Shown here piece after piece: positions 37,489 through 50,387 of a DNA stretch of 64,000 bases. The notes under the pieces were generated by a model. That model saw only the letters and a list, made by a program, of their open reading frames with translations. It was not told the origin of the DNA and did not search any database. A program made the position numbers and the translations under genes. Source of the stretch: Euwallacea fornicatus (lineage: Eukaryota; Arthropoda; Insecta; Coleoptera; Curculionidae); assembly GCF_040115645.1 (NCBI RefSeq), contig NC_089545.1, forward strand, positions 6,076,001 through 6,140,000. Direction: 5' to 3'. The first letter of the stretch is position 1, and each line of letters starts with the position of its first letter.

Positions 37489-39172
37489 GCTCAATACATT
37501 GGAGAGTCGACTTGACATTGTCTTGAAGACACTTAAAACTCAAGTCTACTGTGGAAGTGGAAGAACGGTTCAAACACAAAAAAATGTTACAAGTAGGACG
37601 TAGAAGCTGAATACAATTTTAAACATACAAGGTGAATACAGAATCAAAATTCTTTGTTTCGACTGGAAGTAGTTGCGTTTGTATGGCTTTTCGTAAAATT
37701 TTTACTATAATAGTATAACTTGAGAATTTTTGAATTTCACAAAAGGAAGTTGATGTAACACGTAATCGAACCCATGCTAATCAGTTTTACAACGGCGACA
37801 AAAAACGGTGGAGCGGTTCCGGAGGCGCCAATTTTGGCACTCACACGTCAACTCGACCAGAAGGCAAAACGCTTTATGACAGTCAAAGTGGTCGTACATT
37901 GCACCAAATAGGCCAATAAAAACCGTTTATCTGCGGCCCTCGTCACCTGAGTTATGACTTTTCGAATTTCGACCGGCGCCAGCTATGGGCAGTCACTACC
38001 TGACCCATCATCATCCTACTGCGTTTCGTTTTTTATTTGACCATAAGAAAATGCAATTAAAGGGCCCGCAAGAAAATAAAACCAAAGACAACTTAGTAAA
38101 AATAGGGACTGCAGCAAGGGGTGATTGCTCCTGGTAGGTGGCGCTACATTTTGGGGCGACAAATCAGTAGACGAAAATTGGAATCAAATCGGAGAAATAG
38201 ACTGGGCCCCTAGGGAGCAAAAAAATTGACATGACGTTGAAATGACACGCAACCATAGTTATGAATGAACTATGTTCGCATTGAATGTACCCCATGGGGC
38301 GTGCCCCCCCTCGACGAGATTATTGATGGATATGATGAGTGACTATCGACTGTCCGGCAAACAAAACCCACAACAAATCAATGCTTATCAAATCGTACGT
38401 TAAACAAACAGGAGAAAAAATCAATTATTAAATCGGGAACAAATAAATTAGCATAACGACAAGGAGCTAGGAGTAATAAATATTATCAACGGACTATCAA
38501 CAGGCTTGACATTACACGTACGTACCAGATAGATACAAAGACATATTAAAATAAGTTAATACCTTTTTAATACCGCGTGGGTCGCCATATTTTCATACAT
38601 ATTAATGCGCGAGCGCCATTGTTCTTAATGGCTCTTAATGTAGTGTTACTGTTTTTATTAAGCTCTAGTTCTTTTTGATTATAAGCAGCCACTTTAATAG
38701 TCTTTCGGAGGGCTTAGGGGGGTCAGAAAGTCGGCTCTGCCGAGGCGCATTTTCCCACATCACACTCACATGTGGTGAAGCCAAAGAAGAATATAAATAA
38801 AAGTGTAATTAATAGAACTTCCGTGCTAGTGGACAAGACACGTATTTCACTTCCCTTTCGCATCGTTTGAAGAAAGCACCTGCGGGTCCGTCGGACCCAC
38901 CACTAACTTACTTTTTTTGATGGGATGTTCGTAATAGTTTTACGTGGCACGTGTTCGGGAATTTAATTAACCTTTTCCAACACTGCATCGTTCGATTCTT
39001 ATATCAACTCAAAGATGTAGAAATTCTCACGTTTCATACTCAAACACGAGTTGCGAAATGTTTGCCTTGAGATGTTTGTACTTAAATTTCATGAAATTTA
39101 ATTATTTGAACATGCATTCTAAACCCTAACAAGCGTTACCAAATATTGAATTGTGATTGGTTTTTTTTTCAG

Positions 39173-39452
39173 GCCGTGTTTGCTCGCGTTGGGCGAGAAA
39201 GTTTCGGGTATGGTCACCGCAGGAAATTCCCCCCGTTTCGTCGCCAAAAACAATCGAAACAATGGTGGAACGAGTAGCCCCCTTTTTGGAATCAATAATA
39301 CAACATGGGATTTCATGTCGAAAAATGGAAAACGAATCACGCAAAAAGTGTACCATTGTCATTCGCGTTTTCGGTGGCACGCTACTGAAATACCCAGATG
39401 GAGAACGCAGATTTTCTATTTAATAACAATTCTTATTAGTCAAATCCCTTGA
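39173..39452 (+). CDS. Candidate terminal exon, plus strand
   Basis: A strong acceptor (GATTGGTTTTTTTTTCAG) opens a 280-nt stretch that, in phase 2, encodes about 92 residues to a TGA at 39450. Visible pieces include EKVSGMVTAGNSPRFVAKNN. Three other frames are also open over most of this segment, so openness alone is weak evidence. The unit is unrecognised. Confidence 0.25.
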
Positions 39453-39629
39453 CACTTTTGTTCCTTGATGGAACGGGGATTAGGAAAGTGCCCCGTACAC
39501 TACAGGGTCCCTGTGTAAAACCATATTTGTGTATAATTTGATTTCTGAGATTTCATGAAAAATATAGACCTCTCTTAAACGTAGGAAGGCGTACTACAAT
39601 ATTATTCCAAGATGACATTTGACGTCGGA

Positions 39630-39640
39630 GATATTGATAC
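39630..39640. repeat. Left flanking direct repeat (putative target-site duplication)
   Basis: GATATTGATAC, identical to 39903-39913 on the far side of the inverted-repeat element. Confidence 0.65.
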
Positions 39641-39902
39641 CGACGCATTTTTTTTTTTTAATACGGACCTAGAATTTTTATTGTCATATTTTAAAAGCTC
39701 TTTTTACTCCTAAAATATTTTAACGCATCATTTAGGCATTTTTTTGTTTGGCCACCCAGTTCTCTTGATACGGCTCTAACTAGGAAACTGTCAAAGACGA
39801 ACTATCAAACCCCTAGAAAAATTGAACCCTTAGAAAAAGAAGATGCAAAGGACTTTCGAAACATAACGCAAAAATGCCAGGTCCGTATTAAAAAAATGCA
39901 CT
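39641..39902. mobile_element. MITE-like element with ~30-bp terminal inverted repeats
   Basis: The left end (GCATTT, a T run, AATACGGACCT, then AG-ATTTTT) is repeated inverted at the right end (AAAAATGCC, AGGTCCGTATT, an A run, TGC). The element is about 262 bp with no coding capacity. The 11-bp sequence GATATTGATAC flanks it directly on both sides (39630-39640 and 39903-39913), as expected for a target-site duplication. The 9-11-bp size would suit a Mutator-like non-autonomous element, but the superfamily is inferred. Confidence 0.7.
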
Positions 39903-39913
39903 GATATTGATAC
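39903..39913. repeat. Right flanking direct repeat (putative target-site duplication)
   Basis: GATATTGATAC, identical to 39630-39640. Two or three unmatched bases lie between repeat and inverted arms on each side. Confidence 0.65.
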
Positions 39914-42309
39914 ATAAGCATCGCTTAATGATATAAAATAGGAGAGGCTTTCACAAATTATTAATAAAATTTAAATGTATTTACAATTAGGGAATGCCTG
40001 TACGAGGTAAACTCAATGTTAAAACAAGAAATTTGTTTGATATTTTATGAATGTTAAATATTAACCAAATTAGTGCCTGTTTTTTCATGGACCTGAGTGT
40101 GTATTGTTAATATTAAGCGGATATTTATTTATTCCAAATGCAACAATATAATTAAATATCTAGGGACGCTCCTAGTTACTTTTATGTAATATTACAGATA
40201 TTTCCAACATTATTTGTTGATATTTTATTAAAACGAATATCAATCATTTAATATTTAAAGTTTGTTTCCTCGATACCTTAAAAACATAGCAAATTAATGA
40301 ATTGCCAAAATTATTATTTGATAGAGTTCTGACTACTTTCTGATACATGTCAAATTTGGTACCTATTTCGATTTTTTAGGACTATCGAACGTGGAAAAAG
40401 TGTATGATGTTTAAAACGTGGATATATTTTAAAAACAATTAAAAATCCGAAGGGGGTGACGGGGCTTCGAGGAAAAATTTGCCTTGAAATACTGGCTGTT
40501 TTAAAATTTTTCAATCTTTTCGATTGATCACGACGTTGAAATTTTAATCCGTGTTCGTATATTTTAGTTTTTGCGTTGAGTGTAATTGCGATTCATATTA
40601 CCGCACTGGTTCTCTGATATTCATTAAATTCTTCAGCTTAAGCGCGTACTTCTGAAGGGTCTTGTGATCGCAAGACTAAAATACTAGGGATTCAACTTCC
40701 AACAACAGTAGGTTGAAACAACCCTTAAAGAATGCAAACAAATTCCGACGACGGGAAAGCCAAATAACGGACTTAGAAAGGCAGGAAGGAAATCCACGGA
40801 ACCTGCCGGGCAGGCACCTGGTTCCCATTAGAAATAGTCTCTAAAAAGTCATAACTTTCTATAAATAGTGGCCTAAGTACCCAAACACCTTGCAAGCCAT
40901 GTCCCATTCTTTGAGACCTCACGTCTTGACCTTCTTTATAAATTGTTTGCCCGCATACCGCGGGTCACTCTTTATGGTCTTTTAACCCATGAGAATTAAC
41001 GCTTTTAAAAAGTAACGCTATTATTCTCGGAATTTGCAGGTCTATGTGAGAACTTTTTCAGACCAAATTAGTTTAGAAAATGTCGAAATAGTGCGCTCGA
41101 CTTTTTATGTATCCACGAGTCGATCCCCTACGGCTTAAATGGCCATTAGGCCTCGAAAAAACATCCAAGACACGTGAAATATAATATCCTTATCTGGTTT
41201 GGAAATCATCGGGCTGTCAAAACTTAAAATGCTCGTAAGGTGTTAGGACCAACATATACCCATTATTAGCTACCAGGTGGATCGGAAGGACTGTTTATTT
41301 TTAAAAACGGTTATTAACATTTTAAAAGGCCCGATGCCCGGGTCCAAACTGATTGGCCGTTGGTAAACTATACTTAAAACGAAATTAGTGAAATATTACC
41401 AAAAAACTGAGAAATAATTTGTCTTTCTGACGACCGACTGTGCGTAGGAAGATGCTGTTACGTAAATATTCAAATGTCATTCAGGAAAAGGGTATTCAGT
41501 GGGATCTGGCCATTATTTTGATAAATCGAGAAAGTGTGATTTAACAATGGACCGGTGCTTTACTGCCCGCGGAGAATTCCTGTAAAACTATGAACAACAT
41601 TTGTCATTGAGGAAGATTTTGGATATAAGGCATTAGCCAATTGAAGCGCACGGCATCGTTATGTAATTGACCAGACACCTGCGCTAACCAATTTTCGAGA
41701 TATTCAAGCTAAACCAAAATTTACACATGTGTCGTCGCTGTCAAATGCACAGTATCATAAAATAAAACACTTACACAAAAATATGTCTAGAGCGCCTTTC
41801 TGGTTTGTCCAATTCGTCCTCCCTTTTATCTACAGAAAACCCTGGTTTTTGGGGGAATGAATATACATAAGAACCCCAAAACGGCACCGTGATGCCCTCA
41901 AGTAAAAATCAATTAAGTCCATCACGGCAACGTTTAATTAAATTAATTCGCCGCGTCGTTTTGTTTTTGCTTTCTTTGCCCCTTTTGCTTTCTGTGTGTT
42001 CCTTAATTAATTGGCTCCTTAAAGCCCAGTTTAAATGTTAATCGAAGATTTATGGCCGATTGTGAGGGTCTCCGGCTTTAACTGATAAAAATTGCGCAGA
42101 TAAGAGGGTTTTGTTTATGCCGCGGGGCATCGGTAATTACATTTTTGATGTTGATAACGACCGATTCGAGATAATTTCGTTTTATCATTTATGTGACACC
42201 CCTGTATAGTGTGCACTGATAAACGATAAACCAGCAACCTTCTCTTGTTTGTTTTTATTTTCATAATAATTGCGACACCTGGGGGACCAAATTCAAACAT
42301 AAGGAAGCA

Positions 42310-42343
42310 GATAATTTGACATAAAATGTCATTTCAAATTATC
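42310..42343. repeat. Nested inverted repeat / hairpin
   Basis: GATAATTTGACAT pairs with ATGTCA and TCAAATTATC across an AAA loop with a 2-nt bulge. The flanks GCA and TCTG extend the pairing imperfectly. Confidence 0.6.
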
Positions 42344-42931
42344 GTCTGTTGGTCGCTCTCCTCGATCCATTTATGTTTGATAGCGCCCTCTTCGATTAGT
42401 ATTTTCCTCAATTGAATGAAGTAGATTGTCACGGACTAAATGCCATGTGTCCAAATATCAATAGACACTTTCATAGGCGAGTCCTCCGGTTTGCGAACGA
42501 AAAATTTTAAACTTTGCTTCCATTCGGATTTTGAACCGGTCAATTAATACTCATTTCGCGTATAGATAGATATCTTCCGAATTATGTAGTTCCCGAGCAT
42601 TTCTTGAAAATCTGAATTTTGAAAATCATCCATGGCGCACTTTAGCCCCATCAGCTTCGCCTTTGCTCTCAAATTCCATCACAGTTTCAACCATCAAGTG
42701 AAATTTGAGGAAATTCTGAACTCCCTTTGAAACAACTAACCAATTACCGAGGCAACAACAGTAGCTATTATCGTCTGCGCATAACCGGCTCGTTTCAATC
42801 AAAATCGACACTGCCAAATGACTCAACAAACCACCTATTGTAGCCCCTTAATAAGGTTTAATTCCCAATTCCGAAAACGAGCTTCGATCGTAAAAGTCGC
42901 AATTTCGTGTAATTTATGTGCCGAAACTCAC

Positions 42932-43156
42932 CTGGTGGCCGTAGTAGTCGACGCCGGCGCTCCCGGACGCCATTGCTCCGCCATCGGGGTGGCCCATGGA
43001 GTGTTCTCCCACGTGATGTCCCCTTAAGTCCTCTGCGCCGTCCATGCTCGGCTCTTGGTGATGTGCTAGGCCGAGGTCTTGTTGTGCGATTTGGTGCATA
43101 TCCATAGACACCCCCATCATCATGGGGGAGACGTGCTGGTCCCAGGAGTCTTCCAT
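42932..43156 (-). CDS. Candidate alternative first coding exon of the Iroquois gene
   Basis: An open frame of 75 codons begins MEDSWDQH with a good start context (AACATGG) and ends DYYGHQ exactly at a GTGAGT donor, phase 0. It is rich in Met, His, Gly and Asp. The nearest recognised downstream exon on this strand is the MAAYAQF exon, whose frame is open upstream through two phase-0 acceptors, so splicing would give an N-terminally extended Iroquois protein. I do not recognise the peptide; it could instead belong to an unrelated minus-strand gene. An in-frame TAG|AGG acceptor-like site at about 43180 is weak. Confidence 0.5.
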
Positions 43157-43620
43157 GTTCTCACGCGGCCGATTTCTCCTCTAATTGCGCATCCGACTCG
43201 AAAACTGTATTTTCGCCACTCGAGTTGCGACGAGGACGATTTTTTCGTTCCAGTTTAAAAGAAGTAACCACTGAAGTGACCCGTAGAAAGCAACGGGCTA
43301 ATTTTAAAGCAAACTCTTCGCCGACTCGAGTGCTTTACTTGGAACCATTATCTATTTTTTTAATGCGGGAACCCCGCGCTACTATTTCCCTCTCGCTCTC
43401 ACGCGCCACTTTCCGACGAGCACTAATTATGCCCTCTCTCTGTTCTCGAGACCTCTCGTGGCTAATCAAGGCACGGTATTGATGACCACTCGACACTCAA
43501 GGGTCGTTGAGAACGTCAGTTGCTGTATGATGCCTCATTGTCGCTTTTTGTCAAAGTGGGGCTCTCTTCGGGGAACCACTACTCAGTTCCACGTGCGACT
43601 TATTTGATCTGTTGACTCAA
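43157..43620 (-). promoter_or_regulatory. GC-rich upstream region of the 43-kb exon, possible promoter
   Basis: CpG-containing sequence (GCGCATCCGACTCG, CGACGAGGACG, repeated CACTCGAG-like elements) stands out from the AT-rich surroundings directly upstream of the candidate coding exon ending at 43156. No clear TATA box was found. The promoter role is inferred from position and composition. Confidence 0.35.
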
Positions 43621-45571
43621 CCGCTAACAGGTGGCCTTTGTTGTTTGTCTTTTCGAGGGGGTTGTTATCTTGTTTTCTGAAACAGAATCGTTTTGTTAAC
43701 GTCCCCGCTGAGGAATTAATTTCACTATGATTATAGAATTTGCCCGCAAATGGGTCGTAAATCGTAAATCGCGGCCGAGTGTCATTGCTACGTTCTAAGC
43801 TGAAGTTGATTGTATTGTTTACTCTATACACAACACAATATTTCTAGGACATTTGTAAATTTAAAAAGTTTGCAAAATGGAAAAAATGCGGAGGGTATTC
43901 GATGTCTTTCGGAGCACCGAACAAGACTTTTTTCTCGTGGAATATCCTGTAACTTAGTCGCTTATTCGACTAAATACCTATATGGAAAATCCTGTGCACA
44001 CACATGAGGAAAAATCTACATTACTGCACTCCCACAGAAACAAAATTATTCCTCCACCCTTAAGTATTAAGAAGGAACACCTGGAGAATCACTTAACCCT
44101 TTAAAGTGGAATTTTAGGATATTATTTCGGGACAGGATAAAAAATTTACCCTGTAATTGTGAGCTGTATTCTTCCAAAAAAATTTACAGATTAAATAAAT
44201 TTGCAAAATTATCGGTATAGTTACGGAAGTCTGACGTATATTTTCCTGCCTACAAATCATGAGTGTACGAAAAATTTGAGATATTTATAGAGCTGCTGGA
44301 CCCAAAATTTAAGGGCCTCCTCATCAAATCCACCAAGGCATAAATTAGATAGCTCGATCAGCATGTATCCACATTATTCGACTGATGAGTTCTGGACCTG
44401 GGGATTTTTCCAGTCTCATCATCAAGTATTTTCTTGCAAAATTCTTCGTAGTGAGGGATTAGCAGTGTGTAATAACGAAGGCAGATACATCAAGCAAAAA
44501 TATAATTACAAATTATTAGTGTACCAAGATTACTGCAAGTTGAGTTTTCTCTTGATGATGAGGCGAGAAGTAAAGAATTGAAAAAGGTAGGAAGGAAATG
44601 TTTGGCGTTTCTGTACGATCCGAGATGCTTTGTCGCAATGGCAGAAAATCAGTGTGAATAAGGTGAGTAGTAAGGGGCAGTCTTTCAAGGGAAATATGAG
44701 AGCGATGAGAGATTTTGTGAAGGTTGGTGAAAATTCAGGACCAAAAAAAAAGATTATGAAGAAACCAGGTGCATAGTAAAGATTTAAGCGGAAAAACTTG
44801 AAAGTATCAAAAATTTTTAAATTAGGGACGCACTAAAGATTTTTTTCTAAGAGATACACGAAACTTACCAACATATCTCGACAATTGTAGGGCATTTCCT
44901 TCCTCTTTCAATTCAGGTGCATAATAAGGAGTTATAGTAGACTATAATATAAACGCTTTCTTTTAGCAAGAATATCATAACGAAGTTCTGTTCCGAAATC
45001 TATCGTGAGTTTTCAAGAGTGCCAAATGAAAAAACGACGCGTTTGATTAGAAATTGTAAGTGAAGTAGCATTGGACATGGAAAGACTCATTTATCTATTT
45101 GCTTAGAAATAAAGAGTTGTCCTGATCTAGATGCCTAACAAAAAAGTTTAAAAGAAAAAAATATGTTTGCTCACAAAATTGGGGCCATATTGAAAGATAT
45201 TGTAAGATGTTTCGAGAATCTTAACTAGAAATTGTAAACAACTGCTAAGTAATCAGAACCACGGAGAGGGACATGAAAGGAGAGATAAGCGGATAATGTT
45301 TTTCCTGCTGAGAAGTCAGGGTCGCAGTTGAACTTTCTCCAGAAAGAGGTTTAAACGAAAACAATTTTTGCCTGTTTACAAAATCAGCTGCGTAGAGCGT
45401 ATAATATTTTTAATTAAATTGAGAAACCAAATAGATTTCTTTCGACTCAGAAATCAATATCGTAGTTAGAAATTCAACCTCGATAGTTCTAAAAATGAGT
45501 ATGACAAATTTATGATCAGCCAATAATTCCTATTTAGCCATATTAAAAAACCTTAAGTTTCTATTTGTTAC

Positions 45572-45584
45572 CTCTTTTTCTCTT

Positions 45585-45652
<68 letters not shown>

Positions 45653-45658
45653 TAGAGA
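45572..45658. repeat. Compound CT/TA microsatellite
   Basis: A (TC)n tract runs directly into a (TA)n tract of about 47 bp (45604-45650) and ends GATAGAGAGG. Confidence 0.92.
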
Positions 45659-45668
45659 GGTATGAGAT

Positions 45669-45702
45669 ATAATAGATATGTATATATATACATATCTATT
45701 AT
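45669..45702. repeat. 34-bp perfect AT palindrome
   Basis: The two 17-nt halves are perfect reverse complements centred on TATATATA, just past the compound microsatellite. It probably arose with the neighbouring simple repeat and can form a cruciform. Confidence 0.85.
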
Positions 45703-46765
45703 GCTTAAAACTTGGGTTTACCTAAAAGAATAAATTTAACTTAAACACGTTAAAACTGCCTTCAAAGGGGCGAAAATGTGCATATACATTGATAAGAATA
45801 ATAAGACGGTACATAGGAAAAAAGTGCTAACAATTAAATTCTCTGTTCATCGAAGCTATTACAGAATGCTCAGTAATGAAGCGTGATTTTGATGATGATA
45901 TGTGACATTAGAAGCTTGTTTTATCAGTCAATGTGTATATCACACAAAAGAAGGAAAAATCAGAGAAATCGACGAATGAATAACCTGAACTTTAACGTAC
46001 TAGGTGGAAATTATGTTGCTGACAAAGCTCTAGAATATTCGTAATTTGTCCTTAGGGTACTTTTAAATGAATAGTTCTGAATGGGATTCCTAACAGACTA
46101 AGTTCGTAACCTACTGATAACATTTTCGAAAAAAATATTTTAACGATCCTTAGATTTCAGAGCGCTGTTAGAGCACTATCACGACACGACAAAAACCTCC
46201 TAATCCCCTTTGATTTTACTCTAGAAGGATCTTAAAGGGGGTAACGAAAAGCTGAATTGAAATATCCCTTACCTCCACTGAAACCGGCACTTTATCCAAC
46301 AAAAACAACCAAACACCCGTCGTCGTTCTGAAGTTGAAAAGTTTCGGCAACTTTTCGCGTCCTCGTCAGAGGGTGCAGGGAAAAAAGGCGCGCGAAGGGG
46401 GTCGGTGGTACGCGCGTCCCGACGCACTCTGACTGTTCTGCGTTAATCTGATACCCGGTTTAGTTTGGTCTATACACTGTATACCAATACTGTTATGCTC
46501 ATATATCGTTTTAACGTGGTAAGTGTATGGGGCCCGATCTATCAGGCCGCCTGCGTGCGGCCGAGCGCTTTCAGTGACCGCCCCGTGCCGGCGGTTCTCC
46601 AACGTCTCTCCCCCCCTCACGGGGCCCCCGCGGGTCCGACTATACGAGCGAGGTATAATTAGGTTTTGTGTACATAATATCTAATACGAGGAACGATCGC
46701 AATGTCCATTTTTAATGAGCCTAAATTAGAGCCGAGACAGAAAAAAGCTCCGAAAGCAACTTGAA

Positions 46766-47338
46766 TTGCAGCAAATATATCCGTTTCATCGTCTAGTTTT
46801 TGAGATATTTACTCATTGCGAAATTGATGAGAAAAAGGAACAGCATTTCAGGATTTTAATGTTGCATACTGCAGATATTAAAAGTCTCTTTAACCTCATG
46901 AAAAATATCTTTCTCTTTAGGCTTTTGAGATATTTTAGTCTCAAAAAGTCAAGTTGTATTGTCAGTATTGAACTAGAAAAGCACTTTCCACCTCCTATTT
47001 TTGAGATTTTTACCAAAAAAAAGATTCAACGGGTAATAAAAGAACTATCAAAGTCGAAGGCCAAATTCCAGAACTTGAATCAGTGCATTGAAAACAGCTG
47101 CGTAACCCTCTCGTTTTCGGGATATTTTGAACCCTAAAATGTTTAACGATAGGCCTGATTTCACATTAAAAAATATCTTCATATCAAGAGGGCCTACCAT
47201 GCCATCATATTATCACTATCCACTAAAGAAACATCTTCTCCCAAAAATGTCTTGGAATATTGAAAATAATTTTCAGAATGCACGGAAATCCTTTTTTCAA
47301 AGACAAAGCAGGAGTATATTTTGACCGTACCCTGTATA
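46766..47338. repeat. Probable decayed repeat with recurring TTTTGAGATATT motifs
   Basis: Variants of TTTTGAGATATTT recur near 46797, 46922, 46998 and 47112, and the stretch ends with TACCCTGTATA, seen elsewhere in the window as a repeat end. A 123-codon open frame through it is Phe/Lys/Ile-rich low complexity and unconvincing. Confidence 0.35.
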
Positions 47339-50300
47339 AAAGCACTGTGCCCATCACATTTCGGAGCAAAGGTAGGCGAAAGCTCTACAATTCTATAGGC
47401 GGAATTGTAGTGAAATTGTTATAAGTAGTGTGCGATTGGTCAATGTTGGAATTACTGTAGATCGTTCTTTCAAAGACGTACATGGAACTCAATCTGATAT
47501 TATACATTTAGTGTGGCACAATATAACAGAATGATGAAGTCCATTCTCTATCTATAATAAGATCCAGTTTCAGCAGTCATAAACCGAGGTTTTAGGTGAA
47601 GTTTATTGTTAAAGAACATAAACACCATTTACTCAAAATATTCGTAACAAGGATATTGGAAAACCGACCCTAAAATCCGAAGGATTTCTAGAAACGATTA
47701 GATGATTTATTTCTCATCGGGTTTACTTAACTGAATCCTCAAGATCGTCTAAATAAATAAAATATTTTAGTGCGTCACTTAATGGAGAATACTTCTTGAC
47801 TTCTACAGGGTGCTTTTACTTAAAAAATATCAATCAACAACTGCACGAACTCTTAGTAGTGAGGAAGCAGAAAGTGGAAATCTTTCTTCAGATTCATGAA
47901 CAAACATTTTAAATGTTAATTTTCTCGCTAAATCAGATGGAAAATATGATGACGAGATAAGAAGATCGTAAATTTACGAACTCTAAAACTGAAAATTTTC
48001 CAAAAATTTTAATTAGACAATATTCTAGTTGAAATAAGTTAATAACTTTTCAAGAAAATCGTTTTTCTTTTGGAAAAAAATTTGCTCCATGAGTTTTGTT
48101 AAAACTGCTCTTGTAAAATTGGTTCAATTTGAGAGAGTTTGAGTTCTCTTTTGGTTCCAACTTGAATATTGATAAAATAAGGATGGTTTTATATTATTAG
48201 TTGGGAAATGGAGAATATTTAGAGTCATTATAAGAAACCAAACCAACCAAAAATATCAACACTGATCTAGATTAGAGGAACGTAGGGTCACTATAAGAGA
48301 GTTAGAAAAATGAAATTTAACAACGATTGGAAGTTTTTTCATATTATCTCTTGAGATTGGAGCATATGTAGGGTTGTTTTTAGACAATTTCTTGCACAAT
48401 GCGCTTCGGCAATATGTCAAACGGAATGCGTAAAAGTGCAAAACATTAATTGGCCACCGTGTATGTGGGCTTTTTAACTAGAAAACAGGGCGTAAATTGT
48501 AGTCACACCCAGTTTTCAATGTTTACCTAAGTTAGATTCCAGGCACAATCGCACTTCCCATGACAATATGCTTGATTCATCGACACACGCCTCAGTTCCA
48601 TGCTTCAAAGAAAATAGAGAGAATCGCAGTAACAAGGACTACTTAAAAATGGGAAAAAACCGAGTTCAATAACATCATACACTGCAGGCCTCGAAAGGAA
48701 AAATATTTTGGTATACGAGGTTGTTAAGATATGCATATTGCTCTTCTGAAGTTGTTGATTTAAAACAAAAGAACACGGTCTGAGTGGTGTAATTATGAGG
48801 CGATGACGGATCATTTACACAAAACTTGAGGATGTATTAATTAGATTTTAGTATACCTACACTTCTCCCGGTTTCCGATGTTTAGTTTTTTTTTTGCTTT
48901 GTTGAAGCGAAACGAAAGCATCGATATTGTGAAAGCTCAGCTCGACGACTTAAACGGTCGAAAAACTGTAAGTAAATTAGAATGGCGTAGTTCCTATTTA
49001 AATGGCCACTAAATATTGGCCGTTACACGACATTTACATTAGGGGACGATTACTTTTTCTAGTTTGAGTTTTTCCGCAATTCAAGAAAAACGCGCTTCCT
49101 CCGGTTCATAACAGACAACAATTAACGCTTAATGCCGCATAATTAGACGTGTTTTAAGTTGCTTTGTATGTCTGCGTTAAGTAGATAATTGGTCGGGTTT
49201 TGATATAGTTTCGGTCGTCCGATTTAGCCGGCACAAAGAACGTTTGCTTTATTATAAATACGAATTTCGATTGCGAGTACCGCAACGCAGAAAAACACCT
49301 ATAAACATAATGCCTTTTTAATTAAAGCCATAATCGATGCGAGCTATATTGCATAACAATCAGCCATGACACCTGTTATTAGTTCAGGTTGGTGGAGCTT
49401 ATTCTTCGCTAAACGCTATACTCTTGATAATGAGGGAAATATTCTTAATGTGTCGATTAATATTCAGAAATGAAGGATTAAATTGTTAAAAACTTCTTCG
49501 GGAATTTATATTCTAATTAAGCTTAATTCGAGGTTTCTGCAAGGGTGACTGTATGAGGCCGGCGCAAACGTCACGTAAAACAGACATCGAACTTCGCACC
49601 ATTTTCTTGACACGGATTGGTGGGCTGGTAAAATCTGCATATGTATGTTTATATATGCATACCACCCTGTTGTATCAAGCACCCTGACACTAGAGGGTAA
49701 TGTAAGCAGGATGGTTCTCGCTATCATAATGGCACTATGGGGAATATAAGAGGTTACAAAATAAAATAAAAACACTGCACATATTTGAAACGATAGTGCT
49801 CCACTGCCATTTTGATTTTGTGAGTTGCGTCATTCATCATTTTTTAATTGACAAATTACACCTTCTTCGAAACTATTCCGGAATTTTTGCCCAAAATGGG
49901 AACCTAAACCTGATCACTATTAAATCACCTGGCACTCGCCCCTTTGCAGCTCGTTTTAACACGAAATTTCACAATAACTCAGCGTAAAAATGCCGAAAAA
50001 AAACCCTTAAACAGCATTAGATAGATTATGGGTAACATTCTAAAATTTCCTACTTCAACCAATAAAAACGATCATCGCCTGCTTGACTTATACCAAAAAT
50101 TTTGCAGCACAAGAATGACTACGTTTACACCTTTAAACGTAACTAATAAACTTTTAGAAATAAGCCTAGATTGCTCATTAAATAAAGAGCAAACATTTAA
50201 ACCTAAATTTTGTTTACCGTTTTGCATCTTTAAACGGCCGTTCAAACAAAATTTCATACAATTGCTCAAACCCTCTGACCCCGACTTGCCAGCACAGACG

Positions 50301-50387
50301 TAGCCAACCGCGCCGATCGCCTTTAAATCTGGGGAATTTCTAGTAACTTTCGTTTCTTGTCGAGTTGGGTGCGCTGCGAGTCAGAGG

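Larger units (their letters stand above)
32614..42931 (-). other. Long intron or upstream region of the Iroquois gene
   Basis: About 10 kb with no confirmed exons. It holds a GC-rich patch, the 15-bp hairpin and GA tract near 37.3 kb, an acceptor-led open segment at 39.17 kb and the 262-bp inverted-repeat element. It would be intron 1 if the 43-kb exon is used. Confidence 0.5.
43621..50387. other. Region between the divergent Iroquois and Sowah genes
   Basis: About 6.8 kb without supported genes. It contains the compound microsatellite with palindrome (45.6 kb), the decayed repeat at 46.8-47.3 kb, a TACAGGGTGC end near 47812 and a GC-rich patch at 46340-46640. Confidence 0.55.

Noticed and set aside
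37337..37603. Plus-strand frame with an (RE)n run
   Set aside because: Translation of the GA microsatellite.
42916..43107. Plus-strand frames over the MEDSWDQH exon
   Set aside because: Arg/Ser-rich antisense shadows; only the minus frame ends at a splice donor and has a good start.
46766..47137. 123-codon plus-strand frame
   Set aside because: Phe/Lys/Ile-rich sequence from recurring TTTTGAGATATT motifs; it looks like a repeat, not a gene.
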